Source of the DNA: Bradyrhizobium frederickii
GTDB lineage: Bacteria; Pseudomonadota; Alphaproteobacteria; Rhizobiales; Xanthobacteraceae
Direction: 5' to 3'
Assembly: GCF_004570865.1 (NCBI RefSeq)
Contig: NZ_SPQS01000001.1
Coordinates: 62,001 to 126,000 of the forward strand
DNA length: 64,000 nucleotides
In this document: positions 43,252 through 52,187 of the stretch, one piece after another
Position numbering within the stretch: position 1 is the first letter of the stretch
Layout of the letters: the number at the start of each line of letters is the position of its first letter
Notes under the pieces: generated by a model
Told to the model about the DNA's origin: nothing
What the model saw: only the letters and a program-made list of their open reading frames with translations
The model's database searches: none
Translations under genes and position numbers: made by a program

Positions 43252-43926
43252 TCAGGCGGCGGCGAGCGCCCCGTTCTGGCGCAGATGGTTGCGGAAGCGG
43301 TCGGCATAGTCGGGCACCACGGCGTCTTGGACGCTCGGCCGCGCCGCCAGGGCTGCGCGCCACGCTGAGACGCGCGGCAGGCCCTCGAAGACCGCCTGCG
43401 ACACCGCCGGATTGATGATCCCGAAATAGCGGAAGAGCGGGGCATAGACCGCATCGACCATGCCGAAATCGGTACCGGCGAAATACGGCCCTACGCCCAG
43501 CTCCACCTCCAACTTATGCAGCTTGTCGCGGAACGCGGTGCGCCGGGCGTCGGCGGTCGGAGCGTCGACGGCGTGGAGGAACTGCCAGCCGTCTGTCAGG
43601 GTCTGGGTCGAGAACTCGATCCATGCGCGGTGCCGGGCGCGGGCGAGCGGATCCTGTGGGTACATCGAGGCACCGTCCTGCGTTTCGTTCAGATATTCGC
43701 AGATCACCATGCTCTCGAAGAGGACCGCATCCTCTCCGTCGGGCTGGCGCAACTTGAGCACCGGCACCTTGCCGGTCGGCGACAGCGCCAGGAACCAGTC
43801 AGGCTTGGCTGACAGATCGACGTTGATCCGTTCGAACGGGACCCCCTTTTCCAGAAGGGTGATCGCGGCGCGTTGGACGAACGGGCAGAGCGGGTGGCTG
43901 ATGAGGGTGAGGCTCGTGTCGGTCAT
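43252..43926 (-). CDS. Glutathione S-transferase
   Basis: This 224-residue GST has an N-terminal thioredoxin fold (LTLISHPLCPFVQRAAITLL, a CPFVQ active site as in omega/beta-like GSTs; SPTGKVPVL; LFESMVICEYLNE) and a helical C-terminal domain (DFGMVDAVYAPLFRYF). ATG 43926 follows GAAGGG. It is divergent from the AraC-type regulator gene with 171 bp between, in which a motif shared with the SDR promoter lies. It is probably part of a stress or detoxification pair with that SDR. Confidence 0.85.
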   Translation of the reverse strand: MTDTSLTLISHPLCPFVQRAAITLLEKGVPFERINVDLSAKPDWFLALSPTGKVPVLKLRQPDGEDAVLFESMVICEYLNETQDGASMYPQDPLARARHRAWIEFSTQTLTDGWQFLHAVDAPTADARRTAFRDKLHKLEVELGVGPYFAGTDFGMVDAVYAPLFRYFGIINPAVSQAVFEGLPRVSAWRAALAARPSVQDAVVPDYADRFRNHLRQNGALAAA

Positions 43927-44025
43927 GGGCGGCCCTTCGTCGAGATGATCCAGCCGGAGGCGCCGCCGCTGCGGTGCCAGTCCGATACCAGCCAGATAGA
44001 TCCCGCACGCGTCGTACGCTCGCCC

Positions 44026-44056
44026 GATACTCTCAACTTGTTGCCCAATTGTCTCA
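44026..44056 (-). promoter_or_regulatory. Candidate AraC-type operator, copy 2
   Basis: The motif is in the divergent region between the GST and AraC-type genes, 100 bp from the GST start and 42 bp from the regulator start. It matches 41815-41845 at 27 of 31 bases. It could serve both GST activation and autoregulation. Confidence 0.55.
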
Positions 44057-44097
44057 AGAGCTTTGCCTTGGAGAACAAACGATGCCATATAGGGGGC

Positions 44098-44997
44098 ATG
44101 ACCGACCATCTTCAGCCACATCTCGACCTCGCCCTGCGTCACGCGCGATCGGGGATGACCGTGACGCCGATCCCCCGCCTCGAGATCGGCGTCGGTCAGA
44201 CGACCTCCGGCACGTCGCCCTGCCTCTACCGCTCGATGATCTGCTTCATCCTGCAAGGCTCGAAGGACGTGACGATCCACGACAATCTGCTCCGCTACGA
44301 TGCTGAGCAATATCTCGTCAGCGCTCTGGACTTGCCGCTGAGCGGCCAGATCCATGATGCAGGCCACGGCCGGCCGTATGTCGCAGTCTCACTCGTCCTC
44401 GATCCTGCACTGCTTGCGCAGATTGCGTCCACCATGCCGCTGATACGCGACGCCGATGCGCCGGGCAGCGGTATCGCGATCAACCCAATGACGCCCCCGC
44501 TTCGCGACACGTTGCTGCGCCTTCTTGCGCTGCTCGACACGCCGAGCGACGTCCCAGTCCTGGCCCCAATGGTTGAACGCGAGTTGCTCTATCGTCTCTT
44601 GCAGGGACCTCAGGGGCGCCTGTTGCGCCATATCGCCCGGCCCGAGGGAGCGCTTGGCCGGATCCGGCGTGCGGTCGAATGGATCCGCGAAAACCACAAC
44701 ACGCGGCTGCGGATCGAGGCCTTGTGCGAAGCAAGCGGCATGAGCCGTGCCAGCCTGCATCGCCACTTCGTCGCGCTCACCGGGCTCAGCCCGATCCAGT
44801 ATCAGAAGCAAATCCGCTTGCAGGAGGCGCGACAACTGCTGCTCTCCGGTGAGCGAACCGCTTCAGATGTAGCCTTCGCAGTAGGTTACGAAAGCGCCTC
44901 GCAATTCAGTCGAGAATATCTTCGGCAGTTCGGCGCACCGCCCGTCCGCGACGTGCGTCAGCTTAGGCAGGCGGTCGGGAGTCCGGCAATGCACTGA
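44098..44997 (+). CDS. AraC-family transcriptional regulator
   Basis: This 299-residue protein has an AraC N-terminal ligand domain (YRSMICFILQGSKDVTIHD) and the double HTH at the C-terminus (LRIEALCEASGMSRASLHRH, then ERTASDVAFAVGYESASQFS and FGAPPVRDV). ATG 44098 is preceded by AGGGGG; the open frame extends upstream only through the GST promoter. This subgroup typically activates adjacent oxidoreductase genes. A fragment of a close relative lies at 51083-51255. Confidence 0.88.
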   Translation: MTDHLQPHLDLALRHARSGMTVTPIPRLEIGVGQTTSGTSPCLYRSMICFILQGSKDVTIHDNLLRYDAEQYLVSALDLPLSGQIHDAGHGRPYVAVSLVLDPALLAQIASTMPLIRDADAPGSGIAINPMTPPLRDTLLRLLALLDTPSDVPVLAPMVERELLYRLLQGPQGRLLRHIARPEGALGRIRRAVEWIRENHNTRLRIEALCEASGMSRASLHRHFVALTGLSPIQYQKQIRLQEARQLLLSGERTASDVAFAVGYESASQFSREYLRQFGAPPVRDVRQLRQAVGSPAMH

Positions 44998-45044
44998 TTG
45001 TCACGTCGCAAGCCTTTTGCCCCCACCTTCGCGCCATGGCTGGC

Positions 45045-45740
45045 TCAATCCTCGCAAAAGGCAAGTGGGCGAATGGGCGAGCCCGATCCTTCCTTGATTT
45101 TGAGCGGGGTGGCGACGAATAGGCTGCGCAATGAAAGCTTATGCAGATTGGTCAACATCTCGATAATTAGGATTCCGTTCGGTAACCAGTGGGTGGTATG
45201 TCCGGTGGTTTCCTGCCCGACACCGTCGATGACGGCCATGTCGCAGGCCACGGTATCGCAACCGATCGCGCGAATGCCCCGCTCCTTGAAGTAGATGATG
45301 GCATCTTCGCGAATGCCTGGAGCATTCTTTACGAACCAGGTACTTTCGTCGTCGGTCCGCCAAAAGCGCTGCATCCAGCCAAAGTTTATCAGTGGGATTT
45401 CACCTTCGCCGAGCTGGACTCCCCTCTCGGCCTCATAGGCTTTCACCATATTCAAGGTCACCAGATCGCCGGGTTGCATGTGCTTGTCGGAAAAGTCGTA
45501 AAGTACCGCTGGTGCGATCAGAATGTCGGCTGGAAACGTATCTATCGACATGTGCAGTAGGTGCTCATGGAAATGCACCGGCGCATCTACGTGAGTGCCG
45601 GTATGCTCGGAGATCATCAGAAACTGGCAATAGTATCCGTCGCGTGCACTCAGTCGCGCCTTATCGATCACCAGCGGCGGATGCATTGGCCAATTCGGGA
45701 TGCCTCGCTCCAGAGTAGGCGACAGGTCTACCACTCGCAT
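45045..45740 (-). CDS. Cyclase family protein (kynurenine formamidase-like metal hydrolase)
   Basis: The 231-residue protein contains the family metal motif H-x-G-T-H-x-D-x-P-x-H as HTGTHVDAPVHF, near residue 46-57. It opens RVVDLSPTLERGIPNWPMHP and ends with GHTTHWLPNGILIIEMLTNL, as in manganese- or zinc-dependent cyclases and arylformamidases. The substrate is unknown; amide or lactone hydrolysis is usual for the family. Its start overlaps the 3' end of the truncated ABC ATPase gene by 13 bp, so it may now be transcribed from that gene's promoter. Confidence 0.82.
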   Translation of the reverse strand: MRVVDLSPTLERGIPNWPMHPPLVIDKARLSARDGYYCQFLMISEHTGTHVDAPVHFHEHLLHMSIDTFPADILIAPAVLYDFSDKHMQPGDLVTLNMVKAYEAERGVQLGEGEIPLINFGWMQRFWRTDDESTWFVKNAPGIREDAIIYFKERGIRAIGCDTVACDMAVIDGVGQETTGHTTHWLPNGILIIEMLTNLHKLSLRSLFVATPLKIKEGSGSPIRPLAFCED

Positions 45741-47134
45741 GGCGGGCCTGGTCCTCGTGGCACGTCTCGACAGCGGTCAAAGGCCGTGAAATTGGAGAGC
45801 GCCACGTGATCGCCGCTGCCGTCATCGATCTCCGGCTCGGAAAGAAGCCATTTCGCGGCCACGACCTTCTGCTGGTTGCCGCCGGAGAGCTGCGACATGG
45901 GCTGCTCAACCGAGCCACACTTTACCTTCAGGCTCGCGACATATTGCTGTACACGCCGGAGTTCGCCGTACCGGTCGAGGATACCGTAGCGATTGAAGCG
46001 GTTGAGCGCAGCAAGCGTCATGTTGCTTTCGATCGAATGAGCTTCGATCAAGCCGTCGCGCTTTCGTTCGGCCGGAACATAGGCGATGCTGTTGCGGATC
46101 GCGTCGCGCGGCGTCCTAACCGAGATGACCCGTCCGCGGATCTGCATCGAACCGCTCACGCGTCCCGCATGAGCGCCAAACAGCGACCGGGCCAAATCGA
46201 AGGCCCCGGAGCCGAGCAGGCCAAAAACTCCTAAGATCTCTCCTGATCGGACATCCAGGTGGATGTTTTTGATAGCAGGGACCCGGCCGGCTCCCGTGCT
46301 TTCTACGGTCCAGTCGCGGACCGAGAGGATCGGTTCGCCGACCTTAGCAGCCACCTTTGGATACATCTCGATGATGTCCCGCCCCACCATGGCTTGAACA
46401 ATCCGACGGGGCGTGTCGCCTTGGCCCGGAAGCCTAAAATGGTCGACGACTCTGCCGTCCCGCATCACCGACACCACATTGGCGACGCGCTCCAACTCGC
46501 GCAGCCGATGGGATATGTAGATGGTGGTGACACCATGCCGGTGCAGGTCCGCGATCCGGGCGAACATGAGCTCGGTCTCGCGCTCTGTGAGGCTCGACGT
46601 TGGTTCGTCGAGGATGAGCAGCTTCACGCCTTGCGTCATCGCGCGGGCAATACTGACCAACTGCTGCTGGTGGGTGCTTAGATTGCCCATCTGCTCCAGC
46701 GGCGAGGCATCGAGCCTGAAGACGTCGAGCCAATGCGCGGCATCGGCCCACAGCCTCCTCGTGTCTACCATCCCCCAGCGCTGGGGCTCGCGGTTGAGAA
46801 ACAGATATTCGCCAACCCGCAACTCCGGCACGACGCTGAGTTCCTGCGGGACCAGGAACACTCCATGTCGCTCGGCATCGCGGATGCTGTCGAAGCGGCG
46901 GCCAACACCGTCTATTTCGATTGCGCCGGCGTAATCGCCGATGACGCCTGACAGGATCTTCACCAACGTCGACTTGCCGGCGCCGTTCTCGCCAGCAATG
47001 GCATGCACGTCGCCCTTCTCGAATGTGATCGACACGCCGCGCAGCGCGTGCGCGCCGCCAAACCTTTTGTCGATGCCGACAACCTTAGCGGCGCTAAGTT
47101 CGGCTGCGCATGAACTGGCGATGTCAGCACTCAT
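45728..47134 (-). pseudogene. Sugar ABC transporter ATPase (RbsA/XylG type), C-terminally truncated
   Basis: The product has an intact first ATPase domain (GENGAGKST, LSTHQQQLVSIARAM, LLILDEPTSSL) and most of the second (FGLLGSGAFDLARSLFG, QLSGGNQQKVVAAKWLLSEPE). The frame then leaves the family exactly before the second Walker B, ending in unrelated residues (DDGSGDHVALSNF). About 60-70 normal C-terminal residues and all partner genes (permease, binding protein) are missing. A deletion joining it to the cyclase gene is the simplest explanation. ATG 47134 (MSADIASS) is the likely start. Function is probably lost, though domain one is intact. Confidence 0.7.
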
Positions 47135-47891
47135 GGCCGCGGCTTCTCGTTTCCTTGCGCACATGGGGCGCGACGAGCGAGCGCCACTGAGAATGGGATC
47201 GTGTTTTTTCCAGGTAAAGGCTCATGTTCGATAGGGGCGGCTACTGAACGATTTCAGTCGGAGTTGCGATGCTGAGATACTTCCTGAAACAGCCGCTCAG
47301 CTACCATAAGCCTGAGCGCGAGCTGACGGCGATCGGTTTCATCCCTAACTTCCTGTTGTTTATCCGAGCCAGTGTCGGCTCTTGGTGTCGCTGATTTCGC
47401 CGCAGTCCCCCACCTTGTGTGATACGCACCTATCGTGCTGTGGGTTCGAGCATGCGTGCAGCCAGTCCGCCAACACTAAACATTCGCTTCCGGGGCGGGA
47501 CTGTAGAAATTCTCAGCCGTATATGAGTTTTTGTAACGCCTGCAGCCGACGAGCGCACCGTTTTGCCTGGGCAACCAATCTTGCCCTCGGGGCACGCCGC
47601 TACATCGCGACGGCGGTGGCAGCGTCTCCTCGATTCCCGCTTCAACAGATCAGGCAGCAATTTCACCTATTGCGTTGCGCCTCGAAGGCGGCCGAACAGC
47701 GCATGTAAGTTTTTCTCGTATCTGCATTCGTCCCTGCGGATGTCGGTGCCGCCAACCTGATGCCGTGGTCGCTCCGGACAGGGCCGGCCACGGCGCAAAA
47801 AACCGGTTGCCTCCGAATAAACCGCGGCTCAAAAAGACAATCGGCTGGACGGGCCTGATATGAGAAGATGTCACATACGTCGGAGGATCGG
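47135..47891. other. Intergenic region upstream of the LysR gene
   Basis: I recognise no known gene here. A 41-codon frame (ATG 47269 to stop 47394, with CGGAG before it) is the only one with a good start, but its residues match nothing I know. The remainder may be debris from the deleted sugar transporter. Confidence 0.4.
47269..47394 (+). CDS. Small hypothetical ORF
   Basis: This 41-residue frame begins LRYFLKQPLSYHKPERELTA and ends in a hydrophobic stretch (GFIPNFLLFIRA). CGGAG lies 5 bp before the ATG. No family is recognised and coding potential is uncertain. Confidence 0.2.
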   Translation: MLRYFLKQPLSYHKPERELTAIGFIPNFLLFIRASVGSWCR

Positions 47892-48794
47892 ATGTCCACA
47901 TCGTTGCCTTCTTTGAACGCACTCCGCGCATTTGAAGCAACGGCTAGACATCGCAGCATCAGCCGTGCCGCCGTCGAGCTGGGTGTGACACATGGCGCCG
48001 TTAGTCGCCAAATCAAGGCGCTCGAGGAGGTCATGGGTGTGTCGCTCCTCAAGCGCGGCACCAGGGAATCGGTGCCAACCCGGGAGGGCGAGCAACTCGT
48101 TGACGGGTTGTCGACGGCGTTCAACCTCATTCACGCGACGATTGAGCGTTTGAAACCTGGACCGTTAACACTGTCCTGCTCGGCGTCGATAACCATGTGC
48201 TGGCTTATTCCGAGGATGCCCGGTTTGTACGCCAAGCACCCCAACATGGAAATCAAGCTCGACATGAACTACGACCGAGTGGATTTCACGCGTGACAACA
48301 TCAGCGTAGCTATTCGCAACAACACGTTCGAACCGCCGAAATCGGCGGTTATTCGTCCACTGGGCACTGAGTGGATCGGTCCGGTGTGTTCTCCGGCCTA
48401 TCTCAAGTCTATCTCGCTGAAGAAGCGCAAAGATTTGTCGAACGCCAGATTGCTCGCGACTACGACGCGCCCAAACGCCTGGACTGATTGGCTCGCAGCT
48501 GTCGGAGAAGAGGAGAGGGCACCGCAAGTGCATCAAAGGTTTGATCATTTCTATTTGATGATCCAGGCCGCGACTTTCGGACTGGGGATCGCCGTTGTCC
48601 CACATATGCTCGCTATAGACGACTTGGAATCCGGCCGGCTGATTGCCCCGTTTGGCTTTGCGCCTGGAAAACGTCAGCTCTCGCTTTGGATCGCGCCGCA
48701 CCTTGCCTCGAGGAGCGACCTCAAGACACTAGAGAGGTGGCTTTCGCAAGAGCTGCGGGAAGGGTTGAAGCGCGCGTCGCTTTTCGGCCGTTAG
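47892..48794 (+). CDS. LysR-family transcriptional regulator (GcvA-like)
   Basis: This 300-residue regulator starts LPSLNALRAFEATARHRSIS, with winged HTH VELGVTHGAVSRQIKALEE, followed by a periplasmic-binding-like effector domain (CSPAYL, FGLGIAVVPHMLA). ATG 47892 is preceded by GGAGG at a 6-bp spacing; an upstream start at 47868 is unnecessary. No obvious target operon is adjacent: the upstream gene is a truncated ATPase and the downstream one an integrase relic. It may be an orphan left by rearrangement. Confidence 0.87.
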   Translation: MSTSLPSLNALRAFEATARHRSISRAAVELGVTHGAVSRQIKALEEVMGVSLLKRGTRESVPTREGEQLVDGLSTAFNLIHATIERLKPGPLTLSCSASITMCWLIPRMPGLYAKHPNMEIKLDMNYDRVDFTRDNISVAIRNNTFEPPKSAVIRPLGTEWIGPVCSPAYLKSISLKKRKDLSNARLLATTTRPNAWTDWLAAVGEEERAPQVHQRFDHFYLMIQAATFGLGIAVVPHMLAIDDLESGRLIAPFGFAPGKRQLSLWIAPHLASRSDLKTLERWLSQELREGLKRASLFGR

Positions 48795-48829
48795 GTCCGC
48801 GCCTTCCACCCTAAAATAGAAGAGAACAT

Positions 48830-49117
48830 TTACGCGCGTTTTCCAATCGGCACCACGGTTCCATCACTCCGCGGCACCGGGGACACGACTGCGGCCCTGG
48901 CGAGGTCTTCCAAGGCGGTTGCAATGTATTTCGCGTAGTGCCGCTCAATCATTTTGACCGAGGTGTTGTGCAGTTTAGCGACCTGTTGGATGGGCAAACC
49001 CTTTCGGAGACCGCGCGCGATGCTCAAGTGCCGCAAAGCATAGGGAATCACATCCAGCATACCGGCGCGCTCGCGAATGGTCTTCCAGGGACTTGCTGGC
49101 TTGGCCGCCCGGCCATT
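48830..49117 (-). pseudogene. Tyrosine recombinase (integrase) C-terminal fragment
   Basis: The segment PASPWKTIRERAGMLDVIPY, ALRHLSIARGLRKGLPIQQV and MIERHYAKYI is the catalytic end of a phage-type integrase: Arg-x2-His-box (ALRH) and the Tyr nucleophile in HYAKY. The N-terminal and core-binding domains are missing. Upstream codons in the same frame are unrelated. It marks an eroded integrative element. Confidence 0.7.
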
Positions 49118-49216
49118 GCGGGCAAAAGCACCTCGCATTGACGATGCTCGTCGCACAATCAAAGCTTGTCTGTGAGCTTTGGGAGAACCACGTGAGATGC
49201 AATCGACGAGAGAAAA

Positions 49217-49456
49217 CTGGCCGATAACAGTCACAAGTCAGTCTGTCCACTACCGAATGTCGTAGAACCGAGCACGCCATTCGCGCAGCGGCTCACCTGC
49301 ACGATTGACGAGGCATGCGAAGTGACCGGCTTGCGACGCACGAAGCTGTACGAGTTGATAGGAGCTGGCCGTATCGTCACGACAACAATCGGACGTCGGC
49401 GACCGGGAGTGGTACAGTCACTTCTGGCGCTCCTTGACACCAACATGTCGAACTAG
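49217..49456 (+). pseudogene. Excisionase-like HTH protein remnant
   Basis: The frame reads QRLTCTIDEACEVTGLRRTK then LYELIGAGRIVTTTIGRRR, a MerR-like helix-turn-helix as in excisionases or AlpA-type proteins, and ends at TAG 49456. No ATG, GTG or TTG lies in frame between the preceding stop and this motif; a CTG at 49217 is the only conceivable start. It is adjacent to the integrase fragment, as int/xis genes usually are. It is either decayed or uses an unusual start. Confidence 0.5.
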
Positions 49457-49673
49457 TGCACGTGCGACTTAAAGGGAGCCCCCAGCAGCACGGGGCGAGG
49501 ACGCGCTCGGGGGGAAGGATGCGGGCTTGGGAGCGGATAGCTCAGCCGCGAGCGGCAGAGTTCATCGCCTCGGAGTATACTGTACCACTCGCGAATGCGC
49601 GGGACCCGCGCGTCGATGCCAAAGGTAACGCGTGCGAGATGGCTGAGAGACGACTGCGACGCCACCTCGATTG

Positions 49674-50252
49674 TCAAATGCTGGCGATCAAGCCACCGTC
49701 GACGCGAATGACACTCCCCGTGAGGTAGGACGCCCGTTCGCTCGCCAGGAATGCGACGACGTCTCCGTATTCCTCCGGCCTCCCATAGCGACCGAGGGGG
49801 ATCGACCCGGTGCTCTCGGCCGCAACGGCTTCGACGCTACGTTTTTCGCGCTTGGCCTTTTGCTCGTCCAGGAAGCCGATGCGCGCCGTCGCGATCCGCC
49901 CGGGCAGCACGATGTTGGTTGTCACGCCGTCACCACCGACCTCGCGCGCAAGGGTTTTCGACCAACCGACCAGCGAGAGTCTGAGTGCATTCGAGATGCC
50001 TAGATTGGGGATCGGCGCCTCCACACCCGACGAGGTCGAGGTGATAATCCGCCCCCATTTGCGCGCCCGCATGCCGGGCAGCACCCGATCCGTAAGAGCG
50101 ATAACTGACAGCACCATCGACTGGAAGTGCTTGGCCCAGAGGTCGCTCGGCTGGCCAGAGGCCTGTGTTGGCGGTGGACCGCCCGTATTGTTGACGAGGA
50201 TGTCGACTGGGCCGAGTTCAGCCTCGATCTGCCCGACGCGCGCTTGGCTCAA
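49674..50252 (-). pseudogene. N-terminally truncated SDR (FabG-like)
   Basis: The frame starts within the Rossmann domain: LGPVDILVNNTGGPPP, ITSTSSGVEAPIPNLGISNA, LVGWSKTLAREVG and RVDGGLIASI are normal SDR segments. The glycine-rich cofactor loop and first ~75 residues are absent, and upstream sequence is unrelated. The catalytic Tyr-x3-Lys position reads ISNALRLSLVGW, so the usual Tyr is also not evident. It is one of several fragments in the adjacent 1.6 kb. Confidence 0.6.
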
Positions 50253-50738
50253 CGAAGCGGGTGTCGGCGTCGTTCACGGGGCCGCATTCGGTATGTCCCC
50301 ATACGTGCGTATTGCCTACGCGGTTGACACGGATGTCTTGCGTGCCGCGCAAAGCGTGTGAAACGCTCGTGAGACCGAGCTGAGGCTCGCCGAATACTCG
50401 ACCCATCACCGGGCGTGGCCCGCGCCGCTTGCCCAACGATGCCAATGAAGATGACGGCCGCGTTGCTCGACGCTGTGCACAGGCGACCCGCAATCGGCGA
50501 CCAACGGGCCGCAGTCGTCCTCCGCCCTTGCGTGGCTCGTTCGTGTAGCAAGCGCATTGACGGTCTCGAATGTAGCCTCCCAGCGTTGCCAGATGCAAAG
50601 AGATGGGGTAGGGGCTCTCCAAGGGCCGCCAGCTCCGCCTCGACGCGCAACCGCTCTCGCCTCAGCTCGGCGATCCGTGGCTTTGCATCCTGCGGCGGTC
50701 GGGCAGGTCACGATCAAGCTTGTCTCGGCGCGCTTCCG
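50253..50738. other. Debris between gene fragments
   Basis: Open frames cross this stretch on both strands but none shows residues I can assign to a family. It separates the truncated SDR from the MFS fragment and is probably made of shuffled pieces. Confidence 0.4.
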
Positions 50739-50966
50739 GGCCTTATCTCCGCAACGCTAGTGCCGCAGCACGGGTGGCAGGTCCTGTTTCTCATTGGCGG
50801 CGTGATCCCGATTGCGGCTGCGGTCCTCGCGATCTTTCTCCTGCCGGAGTTTCTGAAGTTTCTCGTGCTGAATAATCGCAGGCGCGAGGCGATCGTTCGG
50901 GTCGTCCAGGCACTCAACTCGAATGTCGCCATTGATCCAGAGACGCGCTTCATGATCCAGGACGAC
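50739..50966 (+). pseudogene. MFS transporter fragment (aromatic-acid symporter-like)
   Basis: About 76 codons read GLISATLVPQHGWQVLFLIG, then LLPEFLKFLVLNNRR and NVAIDPETRF. These correspond to the middle of an aromatic acid:proton symporter of the MFS, from helix 5-6 into the central loop. The flanks belong to other genes, so both ends are missing. Confidence 0.6.
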
Positions 50967-51080
50967 CGTAACAGGATTGACGTAACGCATCTTGAGCCCG
51001 TGGCATGGGTCCCACTGCCCGGAGCGCCGCATCTTCTCCAGAGCCTCCCGCGTGCGGGCGTAGGGGTAATTGAAGACGGG
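50967..51080 (-). pseudogene. Gentisate 1,2-dioxygenase fragment
   Basis: About 38 codons on the minus strand read PVFNYPYARTREALEKMRRS, then DPCHGLKMRYVNPVT, a stretch I recognise from gentisate (and related) 1,2-dioxygenases just before the second cupin domain. It abuts the MFS fragment tail-to-tail. No other part of the gene is present nearby. A gentisate transporter and dioxygenase fragment side by side suggests a deleted gentisate locus. Confidence 0.6.
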
Positions 51081-51082
51081 CG

Positions 51083-51255
51083 AGGGCGCGCCAACTTTTG
51101 CTTGCCGGCGAGCATACTGCGTCCGACGTGGCGTTCGCGGTGGGCTATGAGAGCGCGTCCCAATTCAGCCGAGAGTACGTTCGGCATTCGGTGCGCCGCC
51201 GGCGCGCGACGCTCGCCAGATACGGCAGGCGATCGCGATTCCAGCGATCACGTAA
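51083..51255 (+). pseudogene. AraC-family regulator C-terminal fragment
   Basis: The sequence RQLLLAGEHTASDVAFAVGY, ESASQFSREY closely matches the second HTH of the regulator at 44098. After a frameshift near 51185 the match continues as FGAPPARDARQIRQA to a TAA at 51255. Only the last ~55 residues survive. Confidence 0.7.
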
Positions 51256-51429
51256 AGCCTTCAAGACGTGGCGCGAAAAGCAGTTTACACGCGCGGCCTT
51301 CCCCAAGCGTCCGCAGGGAGCGGATTGCTGCCACCAGTGACGTTGCCTGCGACCTGGCAAGGTTTTTCACGAGAAGCGACGCTAATGAACTCGCCTGCGG
51401 CCATTGCGCGGAAACGCGGCTTGGGGTCC

Positions 51430-51945
51430 TTACGCCGCTTTCTTGCGGGGCTTCGGCTTTGCCTTTTTGTCGAGCAAGACTCTCTCCGGAGCCGGGCGCG
51501 CGCCTGGACCAGGATGGACATGAACTTCCTTGGCCGAAAGCGGCTCTCCGCATTCGGAGCACACCATGACGGGGTCGAACATCTTGCCGCACTTGCGATG
51601 CTCGTGCAGCAAGGGGCGTCCGCGTTCGTCGACCATGTGGGTGTCGCCCCAATGCACGAGCGCCATCATGATCGGATAGAGATCGAGGCCCTTTTGCGTC
51701 AGGATATACTCGTGGCGTTTAGGCGACTCCTGGTAAGGAATGCGGCGCAGGACGCCCAGCCGAACCAGCTTTTTCAGTCGCTCTGCGAGCAGATGGCGGG
51801 TGATTCCAAGCGCTGACTGGAACCCCTCGAAGCGGCGCGTGCGCAGGAAGCATTCGCGGAGAATCAGAAGAGTCCAGCGGTCGCCAATCACACCGATGGT
51901 GCGAGCCATCGAACACGGCTCTTCCTCAAGTTCATCCCATTTCAT
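51430..51945 (-). CDS. HxlR-family transcriptional regulator
   Basis: This 171-residue winged-helix protein has the HxlR pattern CSMARTIGVIGDRWTLLILR, FEGFQSALGITRHLLAERLK and KRHEYILTQKGLDLYPIM. A C-terminal segment CGKMFDPVMVCSECGEPL contains spaced Cys residues that might bind metal, followed by a basic Lys-rich tail. ATG 51945 is preceded by GGAGAGCAGGA. It is divergent from the catabolic operon starting at 52188. A palindrome between -35 and -10 in that region, repeated at 55727, is its probable operator. Confidence 0.87.
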   Translation of the reverse strand: MKWDELEEEPCSMARTIGVIGDRWTLLILRECFLRTRRFEGFQSALGITRHLLAERLKKLVRLGVLRRIPYQESPKRHEYILTQKGLDLYPIMMALVHWGDTHMVDERGRPLLHEHRKCGKMFDPVMVCSECGEPLSAKEVHVHPGPGARPAPERVLLDKKAKPKPRKKAA

Positions 51946-52084
51946 TCCTGCTCTCCGGTCGACCGGCGCCTGTTCCGCTCGAATCAGGGGGAGCGGCAGG
52001 CGCCACCTCCACCATTCTAGATAGGCACTAAAGTGGATACAATACCCTGCCGGTCGTCTCAAACCAACGGAATTCAAAGTAGAT

Positions 52085-52111
52085 TTGACAGTTCAATTTT
52101 AGAACTATAGA
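52085..52111 (+). promoter_or_regulatory. Promoter with embedded HxlR-type operator, copy 1
   Basis: TTGACA (52085-52090) and TATAGA (52106-52111) flank a 15-bp spacer. The palindrome AGTTC-N7-GAACT (52090-52106) occupies it almost exactly, so a bound repressor would block RNA polymerase. The same arrangement occurs at 55721-55748. It drives the gene at 52188 and may also control the divergent regulator gene. Confidence 0.65.
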
Positions 52112-52187
52112 AGGAGGGGCAGCCTGCGTTCGGCCTATAAGATCACGCCAAGCCCAATAAACATCGCGCTCTGCGGGAGGAGCTGAC

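Noticed and set aside
13315..49456. A complete, active ICE or prophage
   Set aside because: Only integrase fragments, an HTH remnant and one half-att site are visible; no relaxase, type IV secretion, capsid or replication genes are present.
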